Positions 22,608-30,929 of a DNA stretch of 64,000 nt are shown here, piece by piece. This stretch comes from Paludibacteraceae bacterium. Lineage in GTDB: Bacteria > Bacteroidota > Bacteroidia > Bacteroidales > Paludibacteraceae. Numbering within the stretch: the first letter of the stretch is position 1; every line of letters starts with the position of its first letter. Made by a program: the position numbers and the translations under genes. The stretch is from positions 62,001 through 126,000 of the forward strand of contig JAFWOU010000019.1 of assembly GCA_017509715.1 (NCBI GenBank), read 5' to 3'. The notes beneath the pieces were generated by a model. That model made no database searches, was not told the origin of the DNA, and worked only from the letters and a program-made list of their open reading frames with translations.

Positions 22608-25600
22608 GGTATTAGTCGTTTTTCGGTCCAGACGGTATCGCCCTGTTGGTAACGATAGAGGTAGATACCGCGGGTGAGTTGGTCTTCACGAACGGGCAGG
22701 CCGTGACAATTGAAGATGTGAACTTGTAGTTGGTCGTTAGTCGTTGGTCGTTGGACGTTTATTTCCAGGATGTTGGACCAGATAGTCTGGTTGCCGTCCA
22801 ATTCGATACGCAGTTGGAATCGTCCGTGCAGCTCGTTCTGCTCGGAGTAGTCGTCATCGGTGGCACCGGGTATAGGTTGTTCGTTTTTAAACCATTGGAA
22901 AGCTCGTGCGGTACGATCCGGGAAGAGTCGTCGGAGCGTCACGTTGTCCAGGAGCAACTGCCAATTGTATTTATTGACGATTATGGGATACAACCGCTCA
23001 CAATGGATAGTATCAAGGTGGAGGGTATAAATAGAATCTATACAATCCCATTGGGGGTGCTGAAATTCCAGAAGGAGATCTCCTGCCATTTTAAAAGTCA
23101 GTACTGTATCTCTAAAATACAAAGTATATGGGAGCAAGGTATCACATAGAGTTCCTATGGTTATTGTTTTCTCTTTAATTTCCGGGCAACAATGTTCCAT
23201 AATTACATTCAATATGTAATAAATACTATCTGCCCCACTACTATCATATACCGTGTCGCGTAATTCATTTTTCAATGGATAGATCTTATTCCGCCATGTG
23301 ATAGCATCAATAGTGTCGCAAATGATTGTGTCCACACGAGTTGCCTGCGGTATTTGGCACAGCCGTAACTCAATATCATCAATACCGAAATCATTCCCTT
23401 CATGACCATGCATATAAGCATACATATTCACCTCTATAGCACTAAGGTCAGTCGGCAAGGTGAAATTCGTGCCGACGATATGCCAATTGGACATTTCAGA
23501 GTGCGTTGCTATGGGCATTTCTGAGGGAATGCAGTTGGCAAGAACCTCTTGTGTGTCCGAATTAATCAATTGAATCAATATCTTCGGCAACTGATATTCA
23601 CCATCGTGGATATTGTCGTGCAGATTAATAACATAGGCCGAAAAAGATAACACATCACCTTCTGCACCTCCAGACAGAAAAGTACTATAGAATAGATGGT
23701 TATTGGCACCTTCAATCATTAAAAAGTATCCGCGAGAAGCATCGTTCGGATATGAGTGGTCTTCACGATCTACCCACTGATGATTGTAATAGCCTTGATC
23801 TTTCTTCGTTAAACGATAATAGCCTTCAGGTAACCTGCCGGTGGTATTACATCCATTTCGGTACAGAATACTCGGATTGTTTATGCACGACACATCCGGG
23901 TCGTTAGGGGCGTTGCCACCGAAGTCTTCTCTAAAAAGCAATTTTCCTTCCAGACAAAAGTCTTCGCAATGGAATGTGCTTAACGTGTAATCAATCTCTA
24001 TACTATCGCAACCCTGTTCATCCTTCAGTAATATGGTTTGTGAACCGGGTTTATTGAACAGCAGTCCGTGCCACGTGAAAGGCATAAGGGTGTCGCAGAC
24101 GGTAGTATCACGAGTAGCGTAGTGTATTTCGGGGCAAGGCGATTCACAATGTTCCGTTTCCACGCGCATCAGGTAGTATATGCTGTCAAAACCACAAGAG
24201 CTACGAAGAGTGTCGCGCAGGGTGTCTACGATTGCGTACTCTTTGCCGCGCCACGCAATCTGATCGATAGTGTCGCAGACCGTCGTGTCCGTCCGTATCG
24301 TATCGGGCGTCATGCAGAGGTGGACCTCGATGTCATCGATGGCGAAGTCGTTGCCGTTGGAATTGCTGACATTGTTGTAGATAGACAGTTGCACAGACTC
24401 AACACCTACCGGGACGGTAAAATTCATACCGACAAGATGCCATTCTACGGATTGTTGCCAACACATATTATCGCCGATAAAGGTGGAGTCGAACGGTATG
24501 TCGCCTGTGTCGTAAGTAGCTAACTCTGTGTTAGATGTAGGATCCGTTAAGACAAACTTCAGTCGTGGGTACGCATACATACCCGGGCGACCTACGTACA
24601 TGCCCCAGGTCATGACGTTGGCCACGTAGGCAGAGAAAGTCAACTCGATACCTTCGCAAAGATGGTCGATGGTGGTACGATAAAAAGCGTCACTACCTGC
24701 TCGGCCGTCTATCTCCATAAAATAGCCACGGGTCAAGTCTCCGAAATGGGTATGGTCGTCTTGGAGATGCCATTGTGACGTACCATTTCCGTTGCAATAT
24801 CCCTGTTTAGTCACCAGATATTTTCCTGCACCCATGCTACCGAGTACATCTGTTGTCGCTTGGGTATAGCTCATGCCGGAAACAGGAGTCGTACTGATTT
24901 TCGGGTCGGAGGGGTTGTTGCCGCCGAAATCCTCGCGGAAGAGGAGAATGCCATCGGTACAGAGCGCATGTTCGCAATTTTCCTTTTCCACGTGCATGAC
25001 ATAATAGATGCTATCAAAGCCGCAGGTACTAAAGAGGGTGTCGCGGAGGGTGTCGGCTATAGCGAATGTCTTTTCGCGCCAACGGATTTGTCGGGTGGTA
25101 TCGCAGACGGTGGTATCGGTAAGGATGGTGTCAGGCGTCATGCAGAGGTGGACCTCGATATCATCGATGGCGAAATCGTTGCCATTACCGTTGGTGACGT
25201 TGTTGTAGATAGACAGACGGATGGCATTGACACCGACGGGGACGGTAAAGTTCATACCGACAAGGTGCCATTGAGAAGAATACTGCCAATCGGTTTTGGC
25301 TGGTAGGTTCTCGTCAAAAGGAATCTCTTTGGTGTTCTTTTCCGCTAAGGTCGCACCTGTTTGCGGATTCGTTAGAACAAACTTCAAACAAGGAGAAATA
25401 ACCGGTCCACGATTGCGCGTGTACCAATCGTATTGGAACCACGTGAACACATTGGCTACGTAGGCGCTGAAGGTCAGCTCGATTCCTTCGCATAGACCGC
25501 TAATCTCAGTTTCGTAGAATTGTTGGTTGCCGCCGTTGCCGTCTATTTCCATGAAATAGCCGCGCGAGTAGTCGTTGGAATAAGTGTGGTCGTCCTGAAT

Positions 25601-26773
25601 ATACCATTGCGAACGTTTGCCGGACAGGTCTGCCCCAGGAAGAGTCCATCCGGTCGTGTCTCCGTTACAGTAACCGGACTTGGTGACCATATACCTGCCG
25701 GACCCCATCCCGCTTGTGGAGAGCGTATAACTCATGCCTTGTACGGGCGTTGTACTTACTCGCGGGTCACTTGGGTTGTTGCCCCCGAAATCTTCTCGGA
25801 AGAGGAGGATGCCGGAGGTGCAGAGTGTGGGTTCGGGCGGATCGCAATGCTCTGTTTGAACGTTGAGGAGATAATAGACGCTATCCAAACCGCAGGAGTT
25901 ACGGATGGTATCGCGCAGGGTATCAGCAATTTGGTAGAGGCGTTCGCGCCAACGTATATGTTGCGTCGTGTCGCAGACAGTGGTGTCTGTGAGTATGGTG
26001 TCCGGCGTCAGACAAAGACGGATCTCAATGTCATCCAAGGCGAAGTCGTTGCCGGTGGAGGAACCGCTGGCATTGTTACGAATGCTGAGGCGCACAGAAT
26101 CAATACCTTCCGGAACGGTAAAGTTCATACCAACCAATTGCCAATCGGCTGTTTCTCGCCACGACTTGGGATAGTTGCTCCAATCGTGAGAGATGGTATC
26201 CGTGTTATAAAGGGCTAATTCTGCGCCGGTGACAGGATGCGTAATGACAAAGGACAGTTTTGGGTGGACATAGTTTCTGTTGCGCCAACCGTTGTATTGT
26301 CCGGCTGTGGTCAGATTGGCTACATAAGCAGAGAAAGTCAGCCTTGAACCGGCACAGAGACCGTTTATTACGGTGCTATAGAACACATCATTACCGCTTC
26401 CGAGACCGTCAATTTCCAAGAGATAGCCGCGTGTAGTGTCGCCGAAATGGGTATGGTCGTCCATGATGTGCCAGACGGAGTAGTTGGAATTCGAGGAATT
26501 GCGGTAGCCCCGTTTGGCGACCAGATAGCGGCCGGCCCCCATACCCGTCCCCGGATCGCTGGTCTGCAGGGTGTAAACCTGCTGGTATCCGCTAGTCATG
26601 CCCGATACAGGCGTATGTCCTACAGCCGGATCAGAGGTGTCATTGCCGCCGAAGTCTTCTCGGAAGAGGAGGATGCCATCCGTACACAGTTCATCCTGAG
26701 CATACAGCACGGTACTGGCGCTCAAAAGGAAGAGTGCAGAAAGAAGGATTCTATGTAGGAAACGAGTTAACAT
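22604..26773 (-). CDS. Large modular T9SS-secreted surface protein
   Basis: A 1389-residue protein with a signal peptide ending at LYAQ and a C-terminal type A T9SS sorting domain (about the last 80 residues, ending VWTEKRLIP, with ITRGIYLYRYQ-like strand). Between them are four modules starting at a C…LLFREDFGGN motif. The first three (about 288 residues each) are highly similar, with QDDHT, RGYF.EIDG, LTFSAYVAN, WHLVGMNFTVP and GNDFAIDDIE blocks, a jelly-roll-like pattern; the fourth is more divergent. Each module ends in a short DTTVCDT…W…DS.YY motif. Probably an adhesin or glycan-binding protein anchored outside the cell. A four-word repeat encodes the linker just before the sorting domain. 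Confidence 0.85.
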   Translation of the reverse strand: MLTRFLHRILLSALFLLSASTVLYAQDELCTDGILLFREDFGGNDTSDPAVGHTPVSGMTSGYQQVYTLQTSDPGTGMGAGRYLVAKRGYRNSSNSNYSVWHIMDDHTHFGDTTRGYLLEIDGLGSGNDVFYSTVINGLCAGSRLTFSAYVANLTTAGQYNGWRNRNYVHPKLSFVITHPVTGAELALYNTDTISHDWSNYPKSWRETADWQLVGMNFTVPEGIDSVRLSIRNNASGSSTGNDFALDDIEIRLCLTPDTILTDTTVCDTTQHIRWRERLYQIADTLRDTIRNSCGLDSVYYLLNVQTEHCDPPEPTLCTSGILLFREDFGGNNPSDPRVSTTPVQGMSYTLSTSGMGSGRYMVTKSGYCNGDTTGWTLPGADLSGKRSQWYIQDDHTYSNDYSRGYFMEIDGNGGNQQFYETEISGLCEGIELTFSAYVANVFTWFQYDWYTRNRGPVISPCLKFVLTNPQTGATLAEKNTKEIPFDENLPAKTDWQYSSQWHLVGMNFTVPVGVNAIRLSIYNNVTNGNGNDFAIDDIEVHLCMTPDTILTDTTVCDTTRQIRWREKTFAIADTLRDTLFSTCGFDSIYYVMHVEKENCEHALCTDGILLFREDFGGNNPSDPKISTTPVSGMSYTQATTDVLGSMGAGKYLVTKQGYCNGNGTSQWHLQDDHTHFGDLTRGYFMEIDGRAGSDAFYRTTIDHLCEGIELTFSAYVANVMTWGMYVGRPGMYAYPRLKFVLTDPTSNTELATYDTGDIPFDSTFIGDNMCWQQSVEWHLVGMNFTVPVGVESVQLSIYNNVSNSNGNDFAIDDIEVHLCMTPDTIRTDTTVCDTIDQIAWRGKEYAIVDTLRDTLRSSCGFDSIYYLMRVETEHCESPCPEIHYATRDTTVCDTLMPFTWHGLLFNKPGSQTILLKDEQGCDSIEIDYTLSTFHCEDFCLEGKLLFREDFGGNAPNDPDVSCINNPSILYRNGCNTTGRLPEGYYRLTKKDQGYYNHQWVDREDHSYPNDASRGYFLMIEGANNHLFYSTFLSGGAEGDVLSFSAYVINLHDNIHDGEYQLPKILIQLINSDTQEVLANCIPSEMPIATHSEMSNWHIVGTNFTLPTDLSAIEVNMYAYMHGHEGNDFGIDDIELRLCQIPQATRVDTIICDTIDAITWRNKIYPLKNELRDTVYDSSGADSIYYILNVIMEHCCPEIKEKTITIGTLCDTLLPYTLYFRDTVLTFKMAGDLLLEFQHPQWDCIDSIYTLHLDTIHCERLYPIIVNKYNWQLLLDNVTLRRLFPDRTARAFQWFKNEQPIPGATDDDYSEQNELHGRFQLRIELDGNQTIWSNILEINVQRPTTNDQLQVHIFNCHGLPVREDQLTRGIYLYRYQQGDTVWTEKRLIP
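22732..22759. repeat. Four-word element, word GGTCGTT (AACGACC), inside the T9SS cargo gene
   Basis: Four 7-base words in frame encode NVQRPTTNDQ, the junction between the last domain and the T9SS sorting domain. The same word occurs at 45460. Confidence 0.93.
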
Positions 26774-26787
26774 ATATAAAAATCGCA

Positions 26788-26819
26788 CAAAATTACTGCT
26801 TTTTAAGCAAATATGCAAA
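26788..26819 (-). promoter_or_regulatory. Bacteroidota promoter for the T9SS cargo operon
   Basis: Minus-strand TTTG, 20 bases (CATATTTG…AAAAAGCAG), TAATTTTG. The start is about 10 bases before the ATG 26773, so the leader is nearly absent. Confidence 0.8.
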
Positions 26820-26845
26820 TAAAAGCGCATAATTTTGCTAAAATA

Positions 26846-26877
26846 TTTGTGTATATCAAATATTTGTAGTACTTTTG
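26846..26877 (+). promoter_or_regulatory. Bacteroidota promoter of RNA candidate 1
   Basis: TTTG 26846-26849, 20 bases (TGTATATC…GTAG), TACTTTTG 26870-26877. Divergent from the cargo promoter. Confidence 0.8.
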
Positions 26878-26879
26878 TC

Positions 26880-26980
26880 GTCGGAATTGGAGATCAATGA
26901 CTTCGTTACTCTGTAACTCGTATAATTGTCTCAATTCCTCCTCTCCGATAAAAATCCATTGCTACATGGCTTTTATCGGG
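26880..26980 (+). ncRNA. Structured RNA candidate 1 (leader of rsmA or independent small RNA)
   Basis: It begins at a strong promoter. A long hairpin with a bubble forms from GGAATTGGAGA (26883-26893) with TCTCAATTCC (26929-26938), CAAT with ATTG inside, an open region, and TTAC with GTAA at the tip. A free CCTCCTCTCC follows, then a second hairpin CCGATAAAA…TTTTATCGG. Candidate 2 at 30024 has the same plan and the same 15-mer before the second hairpin. The shape is reminiscent of 6S-type RNAs or the Bacteroidales-1 RNA motif, but I cannot confirm either. It lies about 50 bases before rsmA. Confidence 0.55.
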
Positions 26981-27029
26981 TAAATAGTAACAAAAGATAA
27001 ATCAATTATGGACGATTATCACGCGGAGA

Positions 27030-27863
27030 ATGCAACAAGTACGTGCCAAAAAATTTTTGGGGCAGCACTTTTTGACGGACCTCACGGTCGCCCAAAGAAT
27101 AGCTGAAACCCTTAATCCGGTCGAAAGTCAAAAGTCGAAAGTCGAAAGCCAAGTTGGCGAGAGAATTCGAGTTATTGAAGTTGGTCCGGGTATGGGTGTG
27201 TTGACGCAATATCTTCTGAAAAATCCACAAATAGACCTTACCGCCATTGAGATCGACCGGGAGTCGGTCGCTTACCTGCGTGAGTGGTACCCGGAGCTGA
27301 AGCTGGTGGAGGGGGATTTTTTGAAACTGGATCTGAATGAACTCATACCGGAAGGGGAGTTCAACGTGATAGGTAATTATCCGTACAATATCTCGAGCCA
27401 AATATTCTTCAAGGTGCTGGAGTACAAAGACCGTATTCCGGTTTGCTCGGGTATGATCCAGAAAGAGGTGGCCGAACGGCTGGCCTCGAAGCCCGGCAAG
27501 AAAGCCTACGGTATACTGAGTGTGCTGCTACAAGCATACTACGATATAGAATATTTATTTACAGTAGATGAACATGTGTTCAACCCGCCGCCAAAAGTGA
27601 AGTCGGCCGTGATACGCATGACACGCAACAAACGACGACGGTTGGACTGCGACGAGGTGCTGTTTAAGACCGTGGTGAAGACTGCCTTCAACCAACGACG
27701 AAAACAGATGAGGAACTCACTTCGATCGTTGATCGATGTACAAAGTGACAATGTACAAGGTACAAAGGAGCGACTCGAATGGTTCCTCACCCGAAGACCG
27801 GAACAGCTAAGCGTAGAAGAATTTGTTGAACTTACAAAACTGATTGAAACATGTCGGAACTGA
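27030..27863 (+). CDS. rsmA: 16S rRNA dimethyladenosine transferase
   Basis: A 277-residue SAM-dependent enzyme that dimethylates two adjacent adenines at the 3' end of 16S rRNA during 30S assembly. Motifs: FLGQHFL (about 9-15), VIEVGPGMGVLT (about 47-58), the acidic AIEID, and the catalytic NYPYNIS (about 116-122). Between the N-terminal helix and the SAM motif, VESQKSKVES is encoded by a four-word repeat. A second such repeat encodes QSDNVQG near the C-terminus. The upstream leader holds RNA candidate 1. The stop overlaps corA by 13 bases. Confidence 0.95.
   Translation: MQQVRAKKFLGQHFLTDLTVAQRIAETLNPVESQKSKVESQVGERIRVIEVGPGMGVLTQYLLKNPQIDLTAIEIDRESVAYLREWYPELKLVEGDFLKLDLNELIPEGEFNVIGNYPYNISSQIFFKVLEYKDRIPVCSGMIQKEVAERLASKPGKKAYGILSVLLQAYYDIEYLFTVDEHVFNPPPKVKSAVIRMTRNKRRRLDCDEVLFKTVVKTAFNQRRKQMRNSLRSLIDVQSDNVQGTKERLEWFLTRRPEQLSVEEFVELTKLIETCRN
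27118..27149. repeat. Four-word element, word AGTCGAA, inside rsmA
   Basis: A 32-base element in frame encoding VESQKSKVES; one base different from the second pepD copy 14 kb away. Confidence 0.96.
27737..27764. repeat. Four-word element, word ATGTACA, inside rsmA
   Basis: TGTACAA, AGTGACA, ATGTACA, AGGTACA and AAG in frame, encoding the loop VQSDNVQGTK in the C-terminal helical domain. Confidence 0.85.
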
Positions 27864-28801
27864 AAATATTCTATAAGGAGAATGAGAAAATAAAGGTGGC
27901 TAAGACCATCAACAAGCTCAAGGAACTGGATAAGAAAGATATTATCTGGATCGACCTGCTGGACGTGTCGGACAAGACGGAGGACACGCTGGAGGGCTTC
28001 CTGAAAATCGATATCCAGGAGGATGAGGAGATGGAGGAAATCGAGATGTCGTCGCGTTATATCCAGACCGACGATTCGATAGTGGCTAACTCCAACTTCC
28101 TGAAGTCGAACTTCGAGATCGAGCCGGTGAACTTCATATTGAAGAACGGTATACTGGTGTCGATCCGCGATGTGGAGCTGGAGAGTTTTAATGATACGGT
28201 CAAGAAGATGTTCGTTAATACACGCAACTTCCCGACCGGATACCACGTGCTGGTGGCGCTGTTTGAAACCCGTGTGGAACGAGACGCTGACATGATCGAG
28301 GATACGACCGACATGATTACCAACCTGTCGCAACAGATCACGGCCGAGAACGATCACGTGGACGAGGAATTGCTGGTACAGATCAAGGACCTGCAAGAAA
28401 AAGTAACCATCATCCGACAGAACATCATGGATAAGCAGCGCGTGATATCAAATATCCTGAAATGCGATTTCTTCCCCGAAGAACTCTATCCGCGCCTGAC
28501 GATGATCATCAAGGATATTAACTCGCTGTTCGACTATACGCGATTCGGTTTCGACCGTCTGGACTACCTGCAAGATACCTTCCTGGGTTTGGTAAACATC
28601 GAACAGAACAAGATCATCAAGATATTCACTGTGATCAACATCATCTTCCTGCCGCCTACGCTGATCGGTAGTCTGTACGGTATGAACTTCGACTTCATGC
28701 CCGAGCTGCATTGGCAGTACGGCTATGCGTTTGCACTCGGACTGATGGTAATGTCGGTAGTGTTGATATTATTTATTTTCCGCCTGAAAAAGTGGATGTA
28801 A
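27851..28801 (+). CDS. corA: CorA-family magnesium transporter
   Basis: A 316-residue cation channel. The cytoplasmic N-terminal alpha/beta domain and long helices (about 150-245) lead to two C-terminal membrane segments. The selectivity motif YGMNFDFMPEL (about 281-291) lies between them, and the protein ends in the positive RLKKWM. Length is normal. It is translationally coupled to rsmA through a 13-base overlap. Confidence 0.93.
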   Translation: MSELKIFYKENEKIKVAKTINKLKELDKKDIIWIDLLDVSDKTEDTLEGFLKIDIQEDEEMEEIEMSSRYIQTDDSIVANSNFLKSNFEIEPVNFILKNGILVSIRDVELESFNDTVKKMFVNTRNFPTGYHVLVALFETRVERDADMIEDTTDMITNLSQQITAENDHVDEELLVQIKDLQEKVTIIRQNIMDKQRVISNILKCDFFPEELYPRLTMIIKDINSLFDYTRFGFDRLDYLQDTFLGLVNIEQNKIIKIFTVINIIFLPPTLIGSLYGMNFDFMPELHWQYGYAFALGLMVMSVVLILFIFRLKKWM

Positions 28802-29005
28802 CGAAGGTTATTAACAATTTATTAACAATTGTGAAAAAAGAATGTTGAAGAAGGATAACAAGGGTAAGTTTTCATAACTGTTATAGCTGTTATTAACATT
28901 TTTTTTCAAACGTAACAGGCATAGAATAAATCAGTTTTGGAAGTTATTAACAGTTTCAACATACTAATACTATTAAGGAAATTTTTTAAAAAATAAATAT
29001 ATATA
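28802..29005. other. AT-rich intergenic region with four TTATTAACA 9-mers
   Basis: Four exact TTATTAACA copies in the same orientation (28808, 28819, 28890, 28944) lie within 145 bases, followed by a very AT-rich stretch (28976-29005). The 9-mer resembles but does not match the DnaA box TTATCCACA. It could be an origin-type region, a regulator's operator array, or more word repeats. No promoter with both boxes is seen for nadA. Confidence 0.35.
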
Positions 29006-29950
29006 ATGAATAAAGAGGATCTATCGGCGGCGGTGCGGCAGTTGTGCCAAGAGAAAAATGCGATTATCATGGCACATTACTATACGCGACCTGAAATACA
29101 GGACGTGGCCGACTTTATAGGGGACAGCCTCGCGCTCGCGCAGCAGGCTACGCGCGTGGACGCGGACATTATAGTAATGTGCGGTGTGCACTTTATGGGC
29201 GAGACGATGAAGATATTGTGTCCCGAGAAGAAAGTGCTGGTACCCGACCTGACAGCCGGATGTTCGCTCGCCGATAGTTGCCGGGCAGAGGATCTTGAGA
29301 AGTTTATCGCCGAGCACGCCGATGAAAAGCCGCTCGTAGTTAGTTATGTCAATACAAGCGCTGCAGTGAAGGCGCTGACGGACGTGGTAGTAACCAGTTC
29401 GAACGCCAAGCATATCGTGGATCAGTTGCCGCAGGATGCGAAGATTATCTTTGGTCCGGATAAGAACTTAGGTAACTATATTAATTCGGTTACAGGACGC
29501 GAGATGATCCTATGGGATGGTGCATGCCATGTGCATAGTAGGTTCTCGCTGGAGGCGCTACTTGCGCTCAAGAAGCAATATCCCGACGCACCGGTACTGG
29601 CACATCCGGAATGCAAGGCGCTTATTCTGACACAGGCTGATAAGATAGGTTCTACCAAGGCACTGCTGGAGTATACGAAGACTTCGTCGGCAGAGCGTTT
29701 TATTATCGTGACAGAGAGCGGTATATTGCATGAGATGCAGAAGGCTTGCCCGGACAAGGAATTTATCCCCGTGCCGCCCGAAACGACCGAGAGTATTGGC
29801 TGTCATTGCAACGAATGCGAGTATATGCGACTGAATACGCTGGAGAAGCTGTATGCGTGTCTGAAGGACGAGGCGCCGGAGATAGAAGTGGATGCCCAAA
29901 TAGCCAAAAAAGCAGTACTACCTATACAAAGAATGCTTGAAATGAGCTAA
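29006..29950 (+). CDS. nadA: Quinolinate synthase A
   Basis: A 314-residue [4Fe-4S] enzyme that condenses iminoaspartate with dihydroxyacetone phosphate to quinolinate in NAD synthesis. The three cluster cysteines are visible in VMCGVHFMGET (about 58), VLAHPEC (about 200) and the C-terminal CHCNECEYM (about 270-278). AHYYTRPEIQ (about 23-32) and VTSSNA (about 128) are family blocks. nadB and nadC are not in the window. RNA candidate 2 and its promoter follow the stop. Confidence 0.95.
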   Translation: MNKEDLSAAVRQLCQEKNAIIMAHYYTRPEIQDVADFIGDSLALAQQATRVDADIIVMCGVHFMGETMKILCPEKKVLVPDLTAGCSLADSCRAEDLEKFIAEHADEKPLVVSYVNTSAAVKALTDVVVTSSNAKHIVDQLPQDAKIIFGPDKNLGNYINSVTGREMILWDGACHVHSRFSLEALLALKKQYPDAPVLAHPECKALILTQADKIGSTKALLEYTKTSSAERFIIVTESGILHEMQKACPDKEFIPVPPETTESIGCHCNECEYMRLNTLEKLYACLKDEAPEIEVDAQIAKKAVLPIQRMLEMS

Positions 29951-29985
29951 AAAATAGGCAAAAAAGCACTTTTTTTGCATTTTTA

Positions 29986-30017
29986 TTTGCGTATATCAAA
30001 AAAAAGCAGTACTTTTG
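29986..30017 (+). promoter_or_regulatory. Bacteroidota promoter of RNA candidate 2 / tRNA-Met
   Basis: TTTG 29986-29989, 20 bases (CGTATATC…AAAAGC AG), TACTTTTG 30010-30017. One of the best copies of the extended promoter. Confidence 0.85.
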
Positions 30018-30023
30018 CACCCG

Positions 30024-30133
30024 CTTTTTCGTCGGAAGGGGCTCGGCTAACGAAATTCGCACGCGAATTATAAGGCGCCTCGCACTTCCTCCTCTCCGAT
30101 TAAAACAACGCTCTGCTAGCGTTTTAATCGGGG
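30024..30133 (+). ncRNA. Structured RNA candidate 2 (related to candidate 1)
   Basis: Same plan as candidate 1: GTCGGAAG start, arms GGAAG (30034) and CTTCC (30085), a perfect tip hairpin AATTCGC/GCGAATT, then the same free CCTCCTCTCCGAT and a second hairpin CCGATTAAAAC…GTTTTAATCGG. Apart from the ends the sequences differ while the pairing is kept, which supports a real RNA. No T-run follows, so the transcript may continue into tRNA-Met. Confidence 0.55.
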
Positions 30134-30250
30134 TAATGAATAAGCAATCAATCGAAATGCTAGCGAAGCGATATTTCGATTGAAGAGGAGCAACAGCGGC
30201 GAGTTAAACTCGCGAACGTGAGTTTCAGTCTCGCAAGCTTGTTGCGACGA
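30134..30250 (+). other. Hairpin-rich segment between RNA candidate 2 and tRNA-Met
   Basis: It contains CAATCGAAAT paired with ATTTCGATTG (30147-30181), GCGAGTTAAACTCGC, and TCGCAA…TTGCGA. A 15-codon frame (30136-30183, MNKQSIEML…) overlaps the first hairpin and could be a leader peptide or chance. Confidence 0.35.
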
Positions 30251-30327
30251 GGCGGGATAGCTCAGCTGGTTAGAGCGCATGATTCATAATCATGAGGTCC
30301 CCAGTTCAATCCTGGGTCCCGCTACCA
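30251..30327 (+). tRNA. tRNA-Met (CAT), elongator-type
   Basis: A full cloverleaf with acceptor GGCGGGA/TCCCGCT, D-stem GCTC/GAGC, anticodon stem CATGA/TCATG with loop TTCATAA (anticodon CAT), T-stem CCCAG/CTGGG and an encoded CCA. It lacks the three G-C pairs of an initiator stem. A CAT anticodon could also be tRNA-Ile2 after lysidine modification, but the body looks like elongator Met. Confidence 0.93.
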
Positions 30328-30331
30328 AGAG

Positions 30332-30360
30332 AACCACTCCTTACTAAGAGTGGTTTTTTT
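30332..30360 (+). terminator. Terminator after tRNA-Met
   Basis: AACCACTC/GAGTGGTT stem followed by T-run, directly after the tRNA and before crcB. Confidence 0.88.
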
Positions 30361-30365
30361 GTATT

Positions 30366-30734
30366 ATGATGTGGAAAGAAATTCTATATGTTGGTGCCGG
30401 CAGCTTCCTGGGCGGAGCGCTTAGGTACGCTGTCTCGCTGCTACTGAAATGTAGCGGCGGATTTCCCTGGGCGACCTTCTCGGTAAATATGATAGGATGT
30501 TTGCTGATTGGTTTGCTTATGGGACTTAGTATGCGTCTGCCCAATATTTCCCAGCAGGTGCTACTGTTTCTTTCTATCGGCTTTTGTGGTGGATTTACTA
30601 CGTTCTCTACGTTTTCTAAAGAGGGCCTTATGATGCTCCAGTCTGCCAATTATTTGCTATTTGCAATATATGTTTTAGCCAGTATTCTTTTCGGGCTTGC
30701 TTTGGTGGCAGCCGGATATTTTATGGTAAAGTGA
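30366..30734 (+). CDS. crcB: Fluoride exporter CrcB/Fluc
   Basis: A 122-residue four-helix membrane protein that forms a dual-topology dimeric fluoride channel. GAGSFLGGALRY (about 10-21), the central SVNMIGCLLIGLLMG (about 44-58) and the ion-path GGFTTFSTFS (about 76-85) are diagnostic. No fluoride riboswitch is visible: the tRNA terminator lies directly before the start. An adjacent second ATG (30369) is equally possible. Confidence 0.94.
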   Translation: MMWKEILYVGAGSFLGGALRYAVSLLLKCSGGFPWATFSVNMIGCLLIGLLMGLSMRLPNISQQVLLFLSIGFCGGFTTFSTFSKEGLMMLQSANYLLFAIYVLASILFGLALVAAGYFMVK

Positions 30735-30880
30735 TAATATGAAAACCAAAACGCAGCAAATTCTATATAAAGTAGATTGAATGGTCTATTATACCCGACT
30801 GAGAAAGATTATGAATTTTATGTAAAAGAAAGTAAGAATACAGTAGTTTCGTATTAATACCTATGATATGAATTATACAA

Positions 30881-30915
30881 AAAAAGTCTCACTCTTTCGG
30901 GTGAGACTTTTTTTG
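30881..30915. terminator. Bidirectional terminator between crcB and a lipoprotein gene
   Basis: AAAAAGTCTCAC pairs with GTGAGACTTTTT, with A-run and T-run flanks; genes on both sides converge here. The rest of 30735-30929 holds nothing recognisable. Confidence 0.88.
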
Positions 30916-30929
30916 TGAGTAGAAGTGAT

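Noticed and set aside
25430-25460. Second parS-like CACGTG near 25438
   Set aside because: Only the central hexamer and a few flanking bases match, and it lies in a repeated coding module.
30328-30366. Fluoride riboswitch for crcB
   Set aside because: Only the tRNA terminator fits between tRNA and crcB; the aptamer core is absent.
30735-30880. Small gene or riboswitch after crcB
   Set aside because: No frame longer than about 20 codons with signals and no stable fold except the terminator.
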